From IMG/VR virus record IMGVR_UViG_3300020196_000021, positions 1 to 64,000 of that record: DNA of 64,000 nt; one strand, 5' to 3'. The notes beneath the pieces are model-generated. The model made no database searches. It was not told the origin of the DNA and saw only the letters and a list, made by a program, of their open reading frames with translations. Of the stretch, positions 15,103-23,470 are shown piece after piece. Made by a program: the position numbers and the translations under genes. This stretch comes from a virus. Positions within the stretch are counted from its first letter, which is position 1. Each line of letters starts with the position of its first letter.

Positions 15103-17817
15103 TTATTTAGCGATTGCTTCAGAGAATGAAATGCCAGTTCTTGTAGCAGTGAAGGTAAGAGTAATAAAGTTAATAGAACGAGCAGGTTGTATAAAGATGT
15201 CAGCAACAAACTCATTTCTGTCAATTACGGCAGAAGTATTGTTTGATCCATCGCAAACTAAGAGATAATCATAAAGACCTCTTCTTGCTTGAACATCTCT
15301 TAAGAATGGTTCAACAATTGCCTTAAATGAATTTCTTGTTGTTTCGTCGTTAATTTCAAAGAGTTGTGCTTTAGCAGCATTCTCAATTGCTCTTTCAAGA
15401 ATAAGGAATAGGCGACGAACATTAATTCTATCAAAGGCACTTGGAGTTGCGAGAGCAGTTTTATCTCCAAAGAGAACTGGTCCTTGACCTGGGAATGAAG
15501 CGATAGGATTAATTCGATTTGAATAAAGTTCATCTCTATCAACTTTATTTGGATTCCAAGCTAATTTTGCTGCTCCTTTGATTCCACCTCTGGTAAATCC
15601 AGCAGGAGAAAACCAAGGTTCTGCACTAATTGCACTATCTGCTACCAGTCCAGCAACATCACTATTGCATGGAATATAGCGATAGACATCATTCCATCTA
15701 TCATAAACATACTTGTAATTACAATCTAAAATAAGATATGAAGTACTAACAACATCTTTAAAGAATAATTTTAAGTTCTGTACAATATCTTGATTTCTCA
15801 GTGGTAAACCAGAAGATGCAATAATGTTTCCTTTATGTGGAGAAGCAAATGCAATACAATCTTTTCTATATGATGCAATACCAGCAATATGATTAATCTT
15901 TTGACGTGTCAAATCTGCAGTACTGCACCCAGGACCAACAATAAGATAATCAAGATCAACATTATCCAAATCTCTAAATTCATCATAAGCAGAGATAATA
16001 TCAGTAATAGATACTTCCCAATCGGTAGCACCATTTGCTAATGAATATGAAATAGATCCTTTTGGAGTAAATGTTGCGGTCCTAGAAGCATTTTCAAATA
16101 AGGTATCTCCAACGTAAATATACTCACTGGAATCTGAAACTATCTTTTTGTAATAATTGATTCCACCTTCTGGTCCTTTAGCATTGTTTGCTTTAGATGC
16201 ATAAGTATAAACTTCAAGAACAGTATCTTTTGATCCACTTATTCCACCATCTTCATCTACTACAGCAACGTGTATCGCATCTAACCCCAAAGAACTACCA
16301 TAGAATGCAGCAGCATCTTCAGTCGCTACTGGTCTTGCAGCAAGAGAATTCCATTTAATGGTAGAACCAGTATATAAAGTTTTTGCTTCATACCAAGCAG
16401 AACCATCATCTACTGATGCAATGGTAAGATTGGATTGAGTACCAATGTTAACAACGTCAGTTGTAGCAAATAATTGGTTTGATTCTGGATTTGGTACATA
16501 CTCATTGTTAGTATTTACAATAATAATGTGAACCGAAGTATAATTTGTCTCGCTTACTTTTACTGTGGAAACATCAATAACTTTTCCTTTTTTAGTACCA
16601 CTGGTTACGATATCTCCAACTAAAATGTTTGCATTTTCAGTTGACAATGTTAAACTTTGTTTTGGACCATTATCTATAACACAAACTCTTAAGTTATTGC
16701 CCCAAGCACCCTTTGTTCTACCTGCAAACAACCATCCAGAACTGTTGCCTAAGAACTGCGCTTCATAAACATCTGAGTTGTTGATTTTTACGGCTTCTGC
16801 TGCAATAGCAGCAGTTGCAGTGGCGGTTACACCTGGATCTGGGAAAGTAACTGTTAAGTTAGTAAAGTCACTAAAATTACCAAAGTTGGTAACCGTAACG
16901 TTAGTTACTGATCCATTACTAACTGTTGCAGTTCCTTGAAACGGAGTGGTTACTGTTCCACTACTACTAACTGTTATTGGATAACTTTGATTTACATCAT
17001 AGTTTGTACCACCACTGGTTACGGTAACTACAACGCCATTTGGTTGTGCAACTACAAGAGTTGGAGCGGTTGTATATCCAGTACCACCACTTAATACGAT
17101 TGATTGTATTTGACCATTTGCTACGGTTGCAGTAGCAGTTCCTCCAGTACCACCACCACCACTTACAGTGATCTGTGGTGCTGTCTGATAACCAGATCCT
17201 GCATTAGTGATATTAGCATTTCCAGTCAAATTGCCTCCAGAGAGGTTTCCCCCACCTGCCTCAGCTGTAGCTCTAGTTCCTCTTGCAACAGTTCCCAATG
17301 CTGTAACACCAACTGGAGAGATAGTAACTGATGGAGCAGAAGTGTATCCAGATCCAAGTTGTTCTACGACGATAGAAGATACTCTTCCTTGTGCGTTAAT
17401 TATTGCTCTTGCAGTTGCTTGAGTAGCACCTGGAGTAGTTGGAGCACCAACAGTTACAGTTGGAGCACTGACATACTTTCCATTTGTTGAAGCATTGTTA
17501 ACTGTAATTGCAGAAACGTAGTTACCTAATCTAGCAACTGAGTTAAATTGATTTGGGGTATCAATTCTTACGACTGAAAGTGTACCACCATACGAAAGAA
17601 AATTAGTAGCACTTAACCAATATTCTGCGTTTTCTTCTCTTGGTTCACCAAAGACATTAATAAGCTCACTTTCTGTTGAAATTAAAACTGGGTTTCCAAT
17701 TTCTCCTTTCTTAAAAGTTGCGGCAAAACCTGCAATATTATTAAGAGTAGCGTCAGCTCTACCGTTTGTAAGATCCTTTTCTTTAACAAGAATCCCTGGG
17801 GAGCGTAAAGTTGCCAT
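15103..17817 (-). CDS. gp18: gp18 tail sheath protein with a large repeat insertion
   Basis: This 904-aa contractile sheath protein is well over T4 gp18 length (659 aa). The N-terminal part (1-100, LRSPGILVKEKDLTNG) and the C-terminal sheath domain (RRLFLILERAIENAAKAQLFEINDE, LRDVQARRGLYDYLLVCD, NFITLTFTATRTGISFSE) are standard and contain the handshake strands. The extra length is an approximately 240-residue insertion (about 103-343) built of G-x-G-Y-T/x-A-P repeats rich in Gly, Thr, Ala and Val, which would be on the outer sheath surface. The same repeat is present in gp8 and the fibres of this phage. A perfect late promoter and a TAGGAGATAC ribosome-binding site precede it. It is followed by gp19. 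Confidence 0.95.
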   Translation of the reverse strand: MATLRSPGILVKEKDLTNGRADATLNNIAGFAATFKKGEIGNPVLISTESELINVFGEPREENAEYWLSATNFLSYGGTLSVVRIDTPNQFNSVARLGNYVSAITVNNASTNGKYVSAPTVTVGAPTTPGATQATARAIINAQGRVSSIVVEQLGSGYTSAPSVTISPVGVTALGTVARGTRATAEAGGGNLSGGNLTGNANITNAGSGYQTAPQITVSGGGGTGGTATATVANGQIQSIVLSGGTGYTTAPTLVVAQPNGVVVTVTSGGTNYDVNQSYPITVSSSGTVTTPFQGTATVSNGSVTNVTVTNFGNFSDFTNLTVTFPDPGVTATATAAIAAEAVKINNSDVYEAQFLGNSSGWLFAGRTKGAWGNNLRVCVIDNGPKQSLTLSTENANILVGDIVTSGTKKGKVIDVSTVKVSETNYTSVHIIIVNTNNEYVPNPESNQLFATTDVVNIGTQSNLTIASVDDGSAWYEAKTLYTGSTIKWNSLAARPVATEDAAAFYGSSLGLDAIHVAVVDEDGGISGSKDTVLEVYTYASKANNAKGPEGGINYYKKIVSDSSEYIYVGDTLFENASRTATFTPKGSISYSLANGATDWEVSITDIISAYDEFRDLDNVDLDYLIVGPGCSTADLTRQKINHIAGIASYRKDCIAFASPHKGNIIASSGLPLRNQDIVQNLKLFFKDVVSTSYLILDCNYKYVYDRWNDVYRYIPCNSDVAGLVADSAISAEPWFSPAGFTRGGIKGAAKLAWNPNKVDRDELYSNRINPIASFPGQGPVLFGDKTALATPSAFDRINVRRLFLILERAIENAAKAQLFEINDETTRNSFKAIVEPFLRDVQARRGLYDYLLVCDGSNNTSAVIDRNEFVADIFIQPARSINFITLTFTATRTGISFSEAIAK
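16789..17511 (-). repeat. G-x-G-Y-T repeat insertion in gp18
   Basis: This coding segment contains at least four degenerate copies of a unit of about 40-50 residues with the core GSGYTSAPSVTI, GSGYQTAPQITV, GTGYTTAPTLVV and variants. The units are separated by A/T-rich beta segments such as GTATATVANGQIQSIV. It separates the N-terminal and the main sheath domain. Confidence 0.75.
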
Positions 17818-17857
17818 CTGTATCTCCTAGCTATAAGTAAGTCATATTTTCTAAATC

Positions 17858-17865
17858 TATTTATA
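17858..17865 (-). promoter_or_regulatory. T4-type late promoter (TATAAATA) for gp18-gp19-gp20
   Basis: A perfect TATAAATA on the minus strand, 41 bases before the gp18 ATG and in the 60-base gap after gp17. Confidence 0.78.
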
Positions 17866-17877
17866 AATTATTCTTCT

Positions 17878-19560
17878 CTAGCGATACTCCCACATGTAAT
17901 TTACATCTCCATATTCACTAGTTTCTTTCCATCCTTTTTCATCAGCAACAATCCAAATATTTCCCTGACTATCTATTTCATCATAAGATCCAAGACCATC
18001 ATCAATGAAACCAAATGGTGCCATATCTTGATCAATTTGATTCTTTTGTTCTTCATAAATTCTTTTACGAACATCATTATCAGTCATCTCTTTGAAGTAT
18101 TCTTGCGCTACCAACCACGCAAAAATAACCAAACACATTGCTAAGTCATCGTTACAACCTTCTTCTGCCTCAAAAGATTGTTTCTTTTGAATAAACGTTG
18201 TAAGTTCAGAAATAATTTCATAATCATTTACCAATAATTTATCACCTTCAACTAATTGTTTTAGGTTAGAACATCCAATCTTTTTAACAGTAGTGCTCAT
18301 TTTTACACCAAGCTGTGTCTTAGCACCTGAAAATCCTTGACCAACCAATTGACCAGCACGACCTCTCATGGAACACATCAAAAGATTATCGTATTCCAAA
18401 TCATATTGTAAAATTGAAGCTACCTGATCGCCAATATCGTTGACTTCGCACAACACAAAGGCATGATTATAATTGATTGCAACTTGATGAATGATGCTAG
18501 GAAATAGCATTGGTTTGATTGAATTGTTTCTATACTTACCAACTACTCTATATGGAACGGTAGTTATATCATATAAGATAAATGCTGAATAATCATTGTT
18601 GACTCCACGAGACACGTCAACTGTCATTAAGTACTCATGATCTTCTTTTGATTCTTCATATATTGATAATCCCCCACTTTGATGCATTGGTTCATCATAT
18701 GTCATTGTCCTCAACTTTGAGGCAGCAATAAGAGTATCAACTGATCCTAAAAATTCACATTCAAATTCTTGAGTAAACTGTCGTGCAGAAGTATTTGCAA
18801 TTGTCTGTTCTTTCCATTTATCATCTCTTCCTGGTACTTCTCTCCAATGTACTTCAGTTGTAACATATTCATTCCTATTCAACTCTGCATCATGCCAGAG
18901 TTTATAGAACATGTTCATTCCATTTGGAGTTGAAATGATAATAACTTTTGTTGATTTACCAGATGAAATAGTAGGATATACAGACGAGAAAAACTGTTCA
19001 GCAATATGTGTTGGAATAAACGCAAATTCGTCTAGGAAAATTATATTAAATGACATTCCTCGCACAGCAGATGCTGATGTAGAGGCAGCAAGAATCTTAG
19101 AACCATTCTCAAGTTCCATAGATCCTTTGTTATAAACAATAATACCTTGCTGCATCCATACAGGTAAGTTTTCATATGCCAACTGCAATCTCTGCAAAAG
19201 TTCTCTAGCAGTAGATAATTTGTTAGCAAGAATACCAATGTTTACATTATCATTGAAGATTGCATAATGAAGAAGATAAGCTACTACAGTAGTAGATTTA
19301 CCTGTCTGTCTAGGTAACTTTGCAATATTGAATCTATTTTCATGAAATGTACGAATCATTTTTTCTTGAAAGTCGTACAAATTAAAAGGCACTAAACCTT
19401 CATCAAGAGAAACAATTTTAATATAATTTCTTGCAAAATATACTGGATCTTGTTTACATTTCAAATACTCTTCAATTTGATCTTGAGTGAAGTTGATTGC
19501 AACGTTCGCTTTTTTTAAATTTGGATTACCAAGATAAATCTCATTATGACTAAGAGACAT
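17878..19560 (-). CDS. gp17: gp17 terminase large subunit
   Basis: This 560-aa packaging motor and nuclease is close to T4 gp17 (610 aa). The ATPase domain has Walker A PRQTGKST (83-90) and Walker B IIFLDEFAF (173-181), with the coupling motif STPNG (210-214). The RNase H-like nuclease domain has Asp315 in TVDVSRG, an acidic residue in CEVND (about 371-375) and Asp-Asp in EGCNDDLAM. It forms the packaging complex with gp16 and the portal gp20. Its ATG lies directly after the stop of the 50-aa Cys-rich gene. Confidence 0.96.
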   Translation of the reverse strand: MSLSHNEIYLGNPNLKKANVAINFTQDQIEEYLKCKQDPVYFARNYIKIVSLDEGLVPFNLYDFQEKMIRTFHENRFNIAKLPRQTGKSTTVVAYLLHYAIFNDNVNIGILANKLSTARELLQRLQLAYENLPVWMQQGIIVYNKGSMELENGSKILAASTSASAVRGMSFNIIFLDEFAFIPTHIAEQFFSSVYPTISSGKSTKVIIISTPNGMNMFYKLWHDAELNRNEYVTTEVHWREVPGRDDKWKEQTIANTSARQFTQEFECEFLGSVDTLIAASKLRTMTYDEPMHQSGGLSIYEESKEDHEYLMTVDVSRGVNNDYSAFILYDITTVPYRVVGKYRNNSIKPMLFPSIIHQVAINYNHAFVLCEVNDIGDQVASILQYDLEYDNLLMCSMRGRAGQLVGQGFSGAKTQLGVKMSTTVKKIGCSNLKQLVEGDKLLVNDYEIISELTTFIQKKQSFEAEEGCNDDLAMCLVIFAWLVAQEYFKEMTDNDVRKRIYEEQKNQIDQDMAPFGFIDDGLGSYDEIDSQGNIWIVADEKGWKETSEYGDVNYMWEYR

Positions 19561-19713
19561 TCAACGCTCCCATTTTTCAGCAGGACACGCAAGTGGCATC
19601 AAAACTTTTAATGGCATAAAACATCCACACAATTTGCATTGTTGTGTGGATGATCTAAAATGCTCACATTCGCGGCACAATTCTAATTTCTGTTCAGGTG
19701 TCAATGGTTCCAT
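19561..19713 (-). CDS. Small Cys-rich putative zinc-binding protein, 50 aa
   Basis: The minus frame from ATG 19713 to TGA 19561-19563 encodes 50 residues with four to six cysteines arranged CxxC, CxxCxC and ACP: LCRECEHF, QQCKLCGCFM and a closing CPAEKWER. This is a compact zinc-knuckle-like layout, and similar mini-proteins sit near terminase genes in marine T4-like phages. It fills the gap between the DUF6321-like gene (stop 3 bases upstream) and gp17 (start immediately downstream), so it is translationally linked to the terminase. The role is unknown; a packaging accessory is a guess from position. Confidence 0.72.
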   Translation of the reverse strand: MEPLTPEQKLELCRECEHFRSSTQQCKLCGCFMPLKVLMPLACPAEKWER

Positions 19714-19716
19714 TAA

Positions 19717-19998
19717 TTAGCAATTCCAAGCTCTCAATGATTTATTTATTCTTGAATCTGGGTCTCGTGCAGTTTTCTTAGAAGTTAATTTCTTCTTCAT
19801 GCCCTTCATTCTTGCACAAAATGACGACCTACGGGGATTTCCAACCTTTTTTGAAGGTGCCTTAAGGTCGCTTCCAGGATTCTCACGTTCGTAAGATTTT
19901 CTTCCCTTCTCATTGAGTCCACCTTTTTTATTTTGACCCTCCTTACGAGTCCATGCTGATTCTTCTAATTGCTCAGAAAACTCTTTAAATGTTTTCAT
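19717..19998 (-). CDS. DUF6321-like small basic protein
   Basis: This 93-aa protein has a short acidic N-terminal helix (FKEFSEQLEESAW) followed by a strongly basic, Gly/Ser/Asn-rich body: WTRKEGQNKKGGLNEKGRKS, DLKAPSKK, NPRRSSFCARMKGMKKKL and DPDSRINKSLRAWNC. The sequence is highly conserved among many marine phages, and I recognise it as the DUF6321 type. The composition suggests nucleic-acid or capsid-interior association. The gene lies among gp16, gp17 and small genes of the packaging module. The function is not known. Confidence 0.75.
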   Translation of the reverse strand: MKTFKEFSEQLEESAWTRKEGQNKKGGLNEKGRKSYERENPGSDLKAPSKKVGNPRRSSFCARMKGMKKKLTSKKTARDPDSRINKSLRAWNC

Positions 19999-20019
19999 GT
20001 TAGGTTTTAGATTAAGTTA

Positions 20020-20265
20020 TTAGTTTGAATACGCAACTTTAACTGCTTTAAATCCTGCACCACCTTCAAGTGTATCCGTTGGATCCTTCTCAACAAAAGC
20101 AATTTCATTTGCTGCCATTGTAAAACTACCAACTGTAACACCATCAATATCTTTACGAGTTACTAATGCTGCAGTGCTAGTATTGATAACTCTAACAACA
20201 GTTGCTAAACTAACGTTAGTTGCTGATGTTAAAGTGGTTTCTGTAGCTAATACTTTAAGTGCCAT
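20020..20265 (-). CDS. Small conserved phage protein, probable virion component
   Basis: This 81-aa protein is rich in Thr, Ala and Val and appears all-beta: ATETTLTSATNVSLATVVRVINTS, then ALVTRKDIDG, GSFTMAANEIAFVEKDPTDT and GFKAVKVAYS. It may be a small capsid- or tail-decorating protein. The gene lies between gp16 and the DUF6321-like gene, a region with small conserved genes in T4-like cyanophages. No catalytic motif is present. I do not recognise a named family. Confidence 0.6.
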   Translation of the reverse strand: MALKVLATETTLTSATNVSLATVVRVINTSTAALVTRKDIDGVTVGSFTMAANEIAFVEKDPTDTLEGGAGFKAVKVAYSN

Positions 20266-20283
20266 AGTACTTCTTTTTATTGA

Positions 20284-20706
20284 TTATTTATTATCTATCA
20301 AACCTTGCTTAATTAATTTTGAGAGTTCTGCTGTTGAACCAACAAATAATGCATTGTTATTAGTTACATTTTGTTTTGATTTTGGTCCCTCTTCAAGATC
20401 TTGCATTTTCTTTTGAAGGTCAATTAATTTATCTGTAGCGTCTGAGACGCTTTTAATTAATTGACCAGCAACCTCATATGCTCTGGGGTGATCAGAGGCA
20501 CCAGCAACTTCTAAGATGCCATCCAAAGCCTCTTGACCTTTATCTATAATATTATATAATTGCGCTCTAGAATATTCATAATCTTTTTTAATATCTTTTT
20601 CAATATCAATATCAATATTTTTTTGTTTTTTCTTTTCGGGTGTTACTGAAATTAATTCAGTAGCAACATCTAGAGCTTGCTCAATACCATCAAATTGTTC
20701 TTTCAT
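20284..20706 (-). CDS. gp16: gp16 terminase small subunit
   Basis: This 140-aa helical protein corresponds to T4 gp16 (164 aa), the ring-forming terminase subunit that recognises DNA and stimulates the gp17 ATPase. The central pattern DYEYSRAQLYNIIDKGQEALDGILEVA then HPRAYEVAGQLIKSVSDATDKLIDLQKKM matches the coiled-coil core of T4 gp16, including the conserved Pro-Arg before the second helix. A charged, Lys/Asp-rich N-terminus precedes it. It follows gp15 by 2 bases, as in the T4 order 15-16-17. Confidence 0.92.
   Translation of the reverse strand: MKEQFDGIEQALDVATELISVTPEKKKQKNIDIDIEKDIKKDYEYSRAQLYNIIDKGQEALDGILEVAGASDHPRAYEVAGQLIKSVSDATDKLIDLQKKMQDLEEGPKSKQNVTNNNALFVGSTAELSKLIKQGLIDNK
20285..20292 (-). 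promoter_or_regulatory. Weak late promoter candidate (AATAAATA)
   Basis: AATAAATA overlaps the last codons of gp16 (Asn-Lys-stop) and lies 20 bases before ATG 20265. Because the coding sequence alone would produce most of the motif, it is uncertain. Confidence 0.35.
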
Positions 20707-20708
20707 GT

Positions 20709-21509
20709 TTATGAGTAGTACGCAACCGTTTCATTAAACCCAAAATCATCATCTGCAGTTAACAAGGAATCATCAATGGCATTGATTACCCCATCATTAT
20801 TAATATCAGTAAGTGCTTTTGGAGTTACTTCATATTGACGATGCCTGCTTGGAATAGTGCGATCAGTATTTGCATACTCTTTTACTATTGCTTTTTTGAT
20901 TTCGCCAACATCAGTGCTAGGACCATAGATATAAGTTTTAATAGAGAATCTTAGTGTATATGTAATAATTCTTCTATCTTCAAAATCTCCTTCATACTTA
21001 TCACTAAAATCAATAGTTGTTAAAACAATTGGAACATCTTTTACAATTAATGCATCTTCAACAAGTTTAATACTTATGTTGAATGATGGTTGAAAAAATG
21101 GTACAATTTGCTCTATGATTTGAAGAGCATCGTCTTGAGTCCTACTTAAGATGTTTAATTCAAATTCCAAATTATATGGAACTGGTACATAAGTTTTTTT
21201 TACACCTTCGTTATCTGCATTTGAAAGACAGTATTGAACAGGACTTTGCTTTCTAGAAGGATCATAAGACATTCCCACCATTTCAAATGATAACCTTGGC
21301 AGGGTTATGGCATTTGATCTACCCAATTCTGGTTGTTCCGTCAAACGTGCAAGGAACTTCTCTCTAGGACCATATGCCAGAGGAACCTTCATTCTCTGAT
21401 AAGTAGATCCATCTTCATTAACTTTTCTAATTTCTATATTATTAAAAAGTGTGCCGAAACCAACGACACACTTTCTTATAATTTGGTTATAACTGTAATT
21501 ACCTAACAT
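20709..21509 (-). CDS. gp15: gp15 proximal tail sheath stabilization protein
   Basis: This 266-aa protein matches T4 gp15 (272 aa), the hexameric terminator that caps the sheath and joins the tail to the head. The diagnostic start GNYSYNQIIRKCVVGFGTLFNNIEIRK is followed by RMKVPLAYGPREKFLARL and ITLPRLSFEMVGMSYDPSRK, and then the strand pair ILSRTQDDALQIIEQIVPFFQP. All are typical of gp15. The order gp13-gp14-gp15-gp16 is the same as in T4, with gaps of only 2 bases. Confidence 0.94.
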   Translation of the reverse strand: MLGNYSYNQIIRKCVVGFGTLFNNIEIRKVNEDGSTYQRMKVPLAYGPREKFLARLTEQPELGRSNAITLPRLSFEMVGMSYDPSRKQSPVQYCLSNADNEGVKKTYVPVPYNLEFELNILSRTQDDALQIIEQIVPFFQPSFNISIKLVEDALIVKDVPIVLTTIDFSDKYEGDFEDRRIITYTLRFSIKTYIYGPSTDVGEIKKAIVKEYANTDRTIPSRHRQYEVTPKALTDINNDGVINAIDDSLLTADDDFGFNETVAYYS

Positions 21510-21511
21510 GA

Positions 21512-22384
21512 TTATACATTCCTATTTCCGTATTCTCCAAATGGATTTGTTTCAGTGAAATCTAAAATATTATCACCTGTATTTTCAACTTTGATGTTGT
21601 CAGCGTAGGTATCCTTAATATCTAGTTCATCAAAACCAGTAATATTTATAGTAAATCCACTTTGTAATCCTGTAAGAGTTTCATTCTTAACAAATTCACC
21701 GTCAAAGGATCTTAATTCCACATAAGGTGGATTGTTATTAAAGTTGATTTTATTTATTCTTGCTTTAGATCCTGATGTAGATCCAACAACTTCTTCCCCA
21801 ATTTCTGGGGAACCATTTAATTGATTATAGTAATACTTAATGATAAAACCTTCATCAACTTGAGTATCAAATATTCCTTCATTTGGAACTTCATCTCTAT
21901 ATTCATAAAGTTCACATTTTAATTTATACGTATATAATTTACCAAATTGGTAAAATGGATCTTCATGCTCAACAAATTTAATTTCAAAAAAATTATCTGT
22001 CAAAGGAAAATGAATAATATCTCCTTCTTGTGGTCTATCTCCAACAAGCACTCCTTCAATATTTGCCATTGACATAGTAACAAAATCTTCAAATCTCTGT
22101 CTTGAAATTACCAGAGTAATTTCATCCGTTGATCTAATACCAAATTTTGTCAGAAGGTCACCCTGTCCTTGAAATCCATCAAAATTTTCCATGTATGCTT
22201 CTATCAAATATGCATCTGAAAATTGAGATGCGATAACTTCATTTAAGATATCATCTTTGTTTATAATTTGTCTTGGAATATAATGTATATCTAAACCAAA
22301 CATTTTAATGTATTCATCAACCAAAGATTGATTAAGAAACTGTTCGTTTCTAGTACCGTGAGTAAAGTAAGTAGATCTAGGCAT
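21512..22384 (-). CDS. gp14: gp14 neck protein
   Basis: This 290-aa protein corresponds to T4 gp14 (256 aa), a head-completion protein of the neck. It starts with PRSTYFTHGTRNEQFLNQSLVDEYIKMFGLDIHYIPR, the conserved N-terminus of the family, then PRQIINKDDILNEVIASQFSDAYLIEAYM. A later section with GEEVVGSTSGSKARINKINFNN has the beta pattern of a small inserted domain found in cyanophage versions. It is linked to gp13 and gp15 by 2-base gaps. Confidence 0.93.
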   Translation of the reverse strand: MPRSTYFTHGTRNEQFLNQSLVDEYIKMFGLDIHYIPRQIINKDDILNEVIASQFSDAYLIEAYMENFDGFQGQGDLLTKFGIRSTDEITLVISRQRFEDFVTMSMANIEGVLVGDRPQEGDIIHFPLTDNFFEIKFVEHEDPFYQFGKLYTYKLKCELYEYRDEVPNEGIFDTQVDEGFIIKYYYNQLNGSPEIGEEVVGSTSGSKARINKINFNNNPPYVELRSFDGEFVKNETLTGLQSGFTINITGFDELDIKDTYADNIKVENTGDNILDFTETNPFGEYGNRNV

Positions 22385-22386
22385 AA

Positions 22387-23190
22387 TTACCCTATCATAT
22401 CTAATGCTGGAAGTTCATAAGAAGAACGCATTTCAATTTCTATTTTTTCTACCTCAGCAATAGCATCATCATATAATTGTCTTCCATTCATAGTAATGCC
22501 ACCAGGAAGTTGTGCTCCTTGGAACTTAATTAAATTCTGACCCCATTGCCTTTTAATTAATGATGTCAAATAACGCTTTAAAAATGGATCATTATAAATC
22601 TGAGAGTTTGTTGTTGGATCTAAAACTCTATAGCAATCTATAATTACATATTCTCCTTCATCAATTTGCTTAGAATCTGTATCAATATAAAGGCGATCTC
22701 TTCTTCTATTATATCTGTAAGGAATAAAAGATCCATTATTTAAAACCATATCTAATGTTTCAAGATAAGATTTAGTCATATAATAACTTAGAATATCAAC
22801 TGATCCAAATTGATATAAATCATTTAAAAATAGTTGATACTCAAGACCAAAAAGATTACTCCTAATGTTACTTCCTTTAACACCAAAAATATTATTAATG
22901 CCAATTACATGATCAGGAACAACAATATAATTATTTCTTTCTTCCCATGTAGTTGTTCCTACCGTAGTTGTAGTGTTACTACTAGTAAATCTAGTTACAT
23001 CAGCAGCAGTGAATTGATGCTTTAAAAACATTCTTTCAATGCCATCAAAATGGCGCTCATGAAAATATTGAATAGCATCATCAATCAGATCTTCAATCTG
23101 ATCATCATCTACGTTAATTTCCAGAACTGGTTTACCTAACCTACGTAAACAATATTCTTTTAGTTGTGCTCTTGTTGATGGTTGCGCCAT
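22387..23190 (-). CDS. gp13: gp13 neck protein
   Basis: This 267-aa protein corresponds to T4 gp13 (309 aa), which stabilises the filled head at the portal. Typical segments are STRAQLKEYCLRRLGKPVLEINVDDDQIEDLIDDAIQYFHE, DHVIGINNIFGV and the C-terminal TNSQIYNDPFLKRYLTSLIKRQWGQNLIKFQ with GITMNGRQLYDDA. The start codon lies only about ten bases after the terminator T-run, no Shine-Dalgarno is visible, and the bases before it read TATAA joined to ATG. Its expression is thus unusual in layout. Confidence 0.93.
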   Translation of the reverse strand: MAQPSTRAQLKEYCLRRLGKPVLEINVDDDQIEDLIDDAIQYFHERHFDGIERMFLKHQFTAADVTRFTSSNTTTTVGTTTWEERNNYIVVPDHVIGINNIFGVKGSNIRSNLFGLEYQLFLNDLYQFGSVDILSYYMTKSYLETLDMVLNNGSFIPYRYNRRRDRLYIDTDSKQIDEGEYVIIDCYRVLDPTTNSQIYNDPFLKRYLTSLIKRQWGQNLIKFQGAQLPGGITMNGRQLYDDAIAEVEKIEIEMRSSYELPALDMIG

Positions 23191-23200
23191 TTATACGCAT

Positions 23201-23233
23201 AAAAAAGTCCTCTGCTTTATTTAGCAGAGGACT
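23201..23233 (-). terminator. Intrinsic terminator between the small coiled-coil gene and gp13
   Basis: An 11-bp perfect stem (23206-23216 with 23223-23233) and 6-base loop are followed on the minus strand by six T residues (23201-23206). It ends the adhesin-module transcript before the neck genes. The loop side reads CTAAATAAA, which resembles the late promoter core. Confidence 0.88.
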
Positions 23234-23238
23234 CATTT

Positions 23239-23433
23239 TTATTCTGCAGTTGCTACGCCTTCTGTTTCTGGCGTTGCCTCTGTTGTTTGAGTCATATTGA
23301 GTGCTTCAACTGCTCCTTGCAATCTAAAATATTGCTCTTTTTTTGAATTAATTTGAGAATCAAGATCACGAATTTCTTCAACGATCTTCTTCAGTTGCTC
23401 TTGAAAATCAGCAATCATTTGTTCAGTAGTCAT
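23239..23433 (-). CDS. Small coiled-coil protein, 64 aa
   Basis: This 64-aa protein is a predicted coiled coil (MIADFQEQLKKIVEEIRDLDSQINSKKEQYFRLQGAVEAL) with a Thr/Glu/Ala-rich tail. Such mini-proteins are common beside structural genes in cyanophages and could be a whisker, chaperone or fibre-trimerisation aid. No family is recognised. It has its own late promoter motif 30 bases upstream and ends just before the terminator. Confidence 0.65.
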   Translation of the reverse strand: MTTEQMIADFQEQLKKIVEEIRDLDSQINSKKEQYFRLQGAVEALNMTQTTEATPETEGVATAE

Positions 23434-23462
23434 AGTAGATAATTAAAAAATTACGACGCTAC

Positions 23463-23470
23463 TATTTATG
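23463..23470 (-). promoter_or_regulatory. T4-type late promoter (CATAAATA)
   Basis: CATAAATA on the minus strand overlaps the stop of the upstream gene and lies 30 bases before ATG 23433. It has one mismatch from the T4 core. Confidence 0.5.

Noticed and set aside
15103-15115. CTAAATAA before gp19 as a late promoter
   Set aside because: It is the Ala-Lys-stop ending of gp18 and mismatches the TATAAATA core; the same ending recurs at gp19 (14446).
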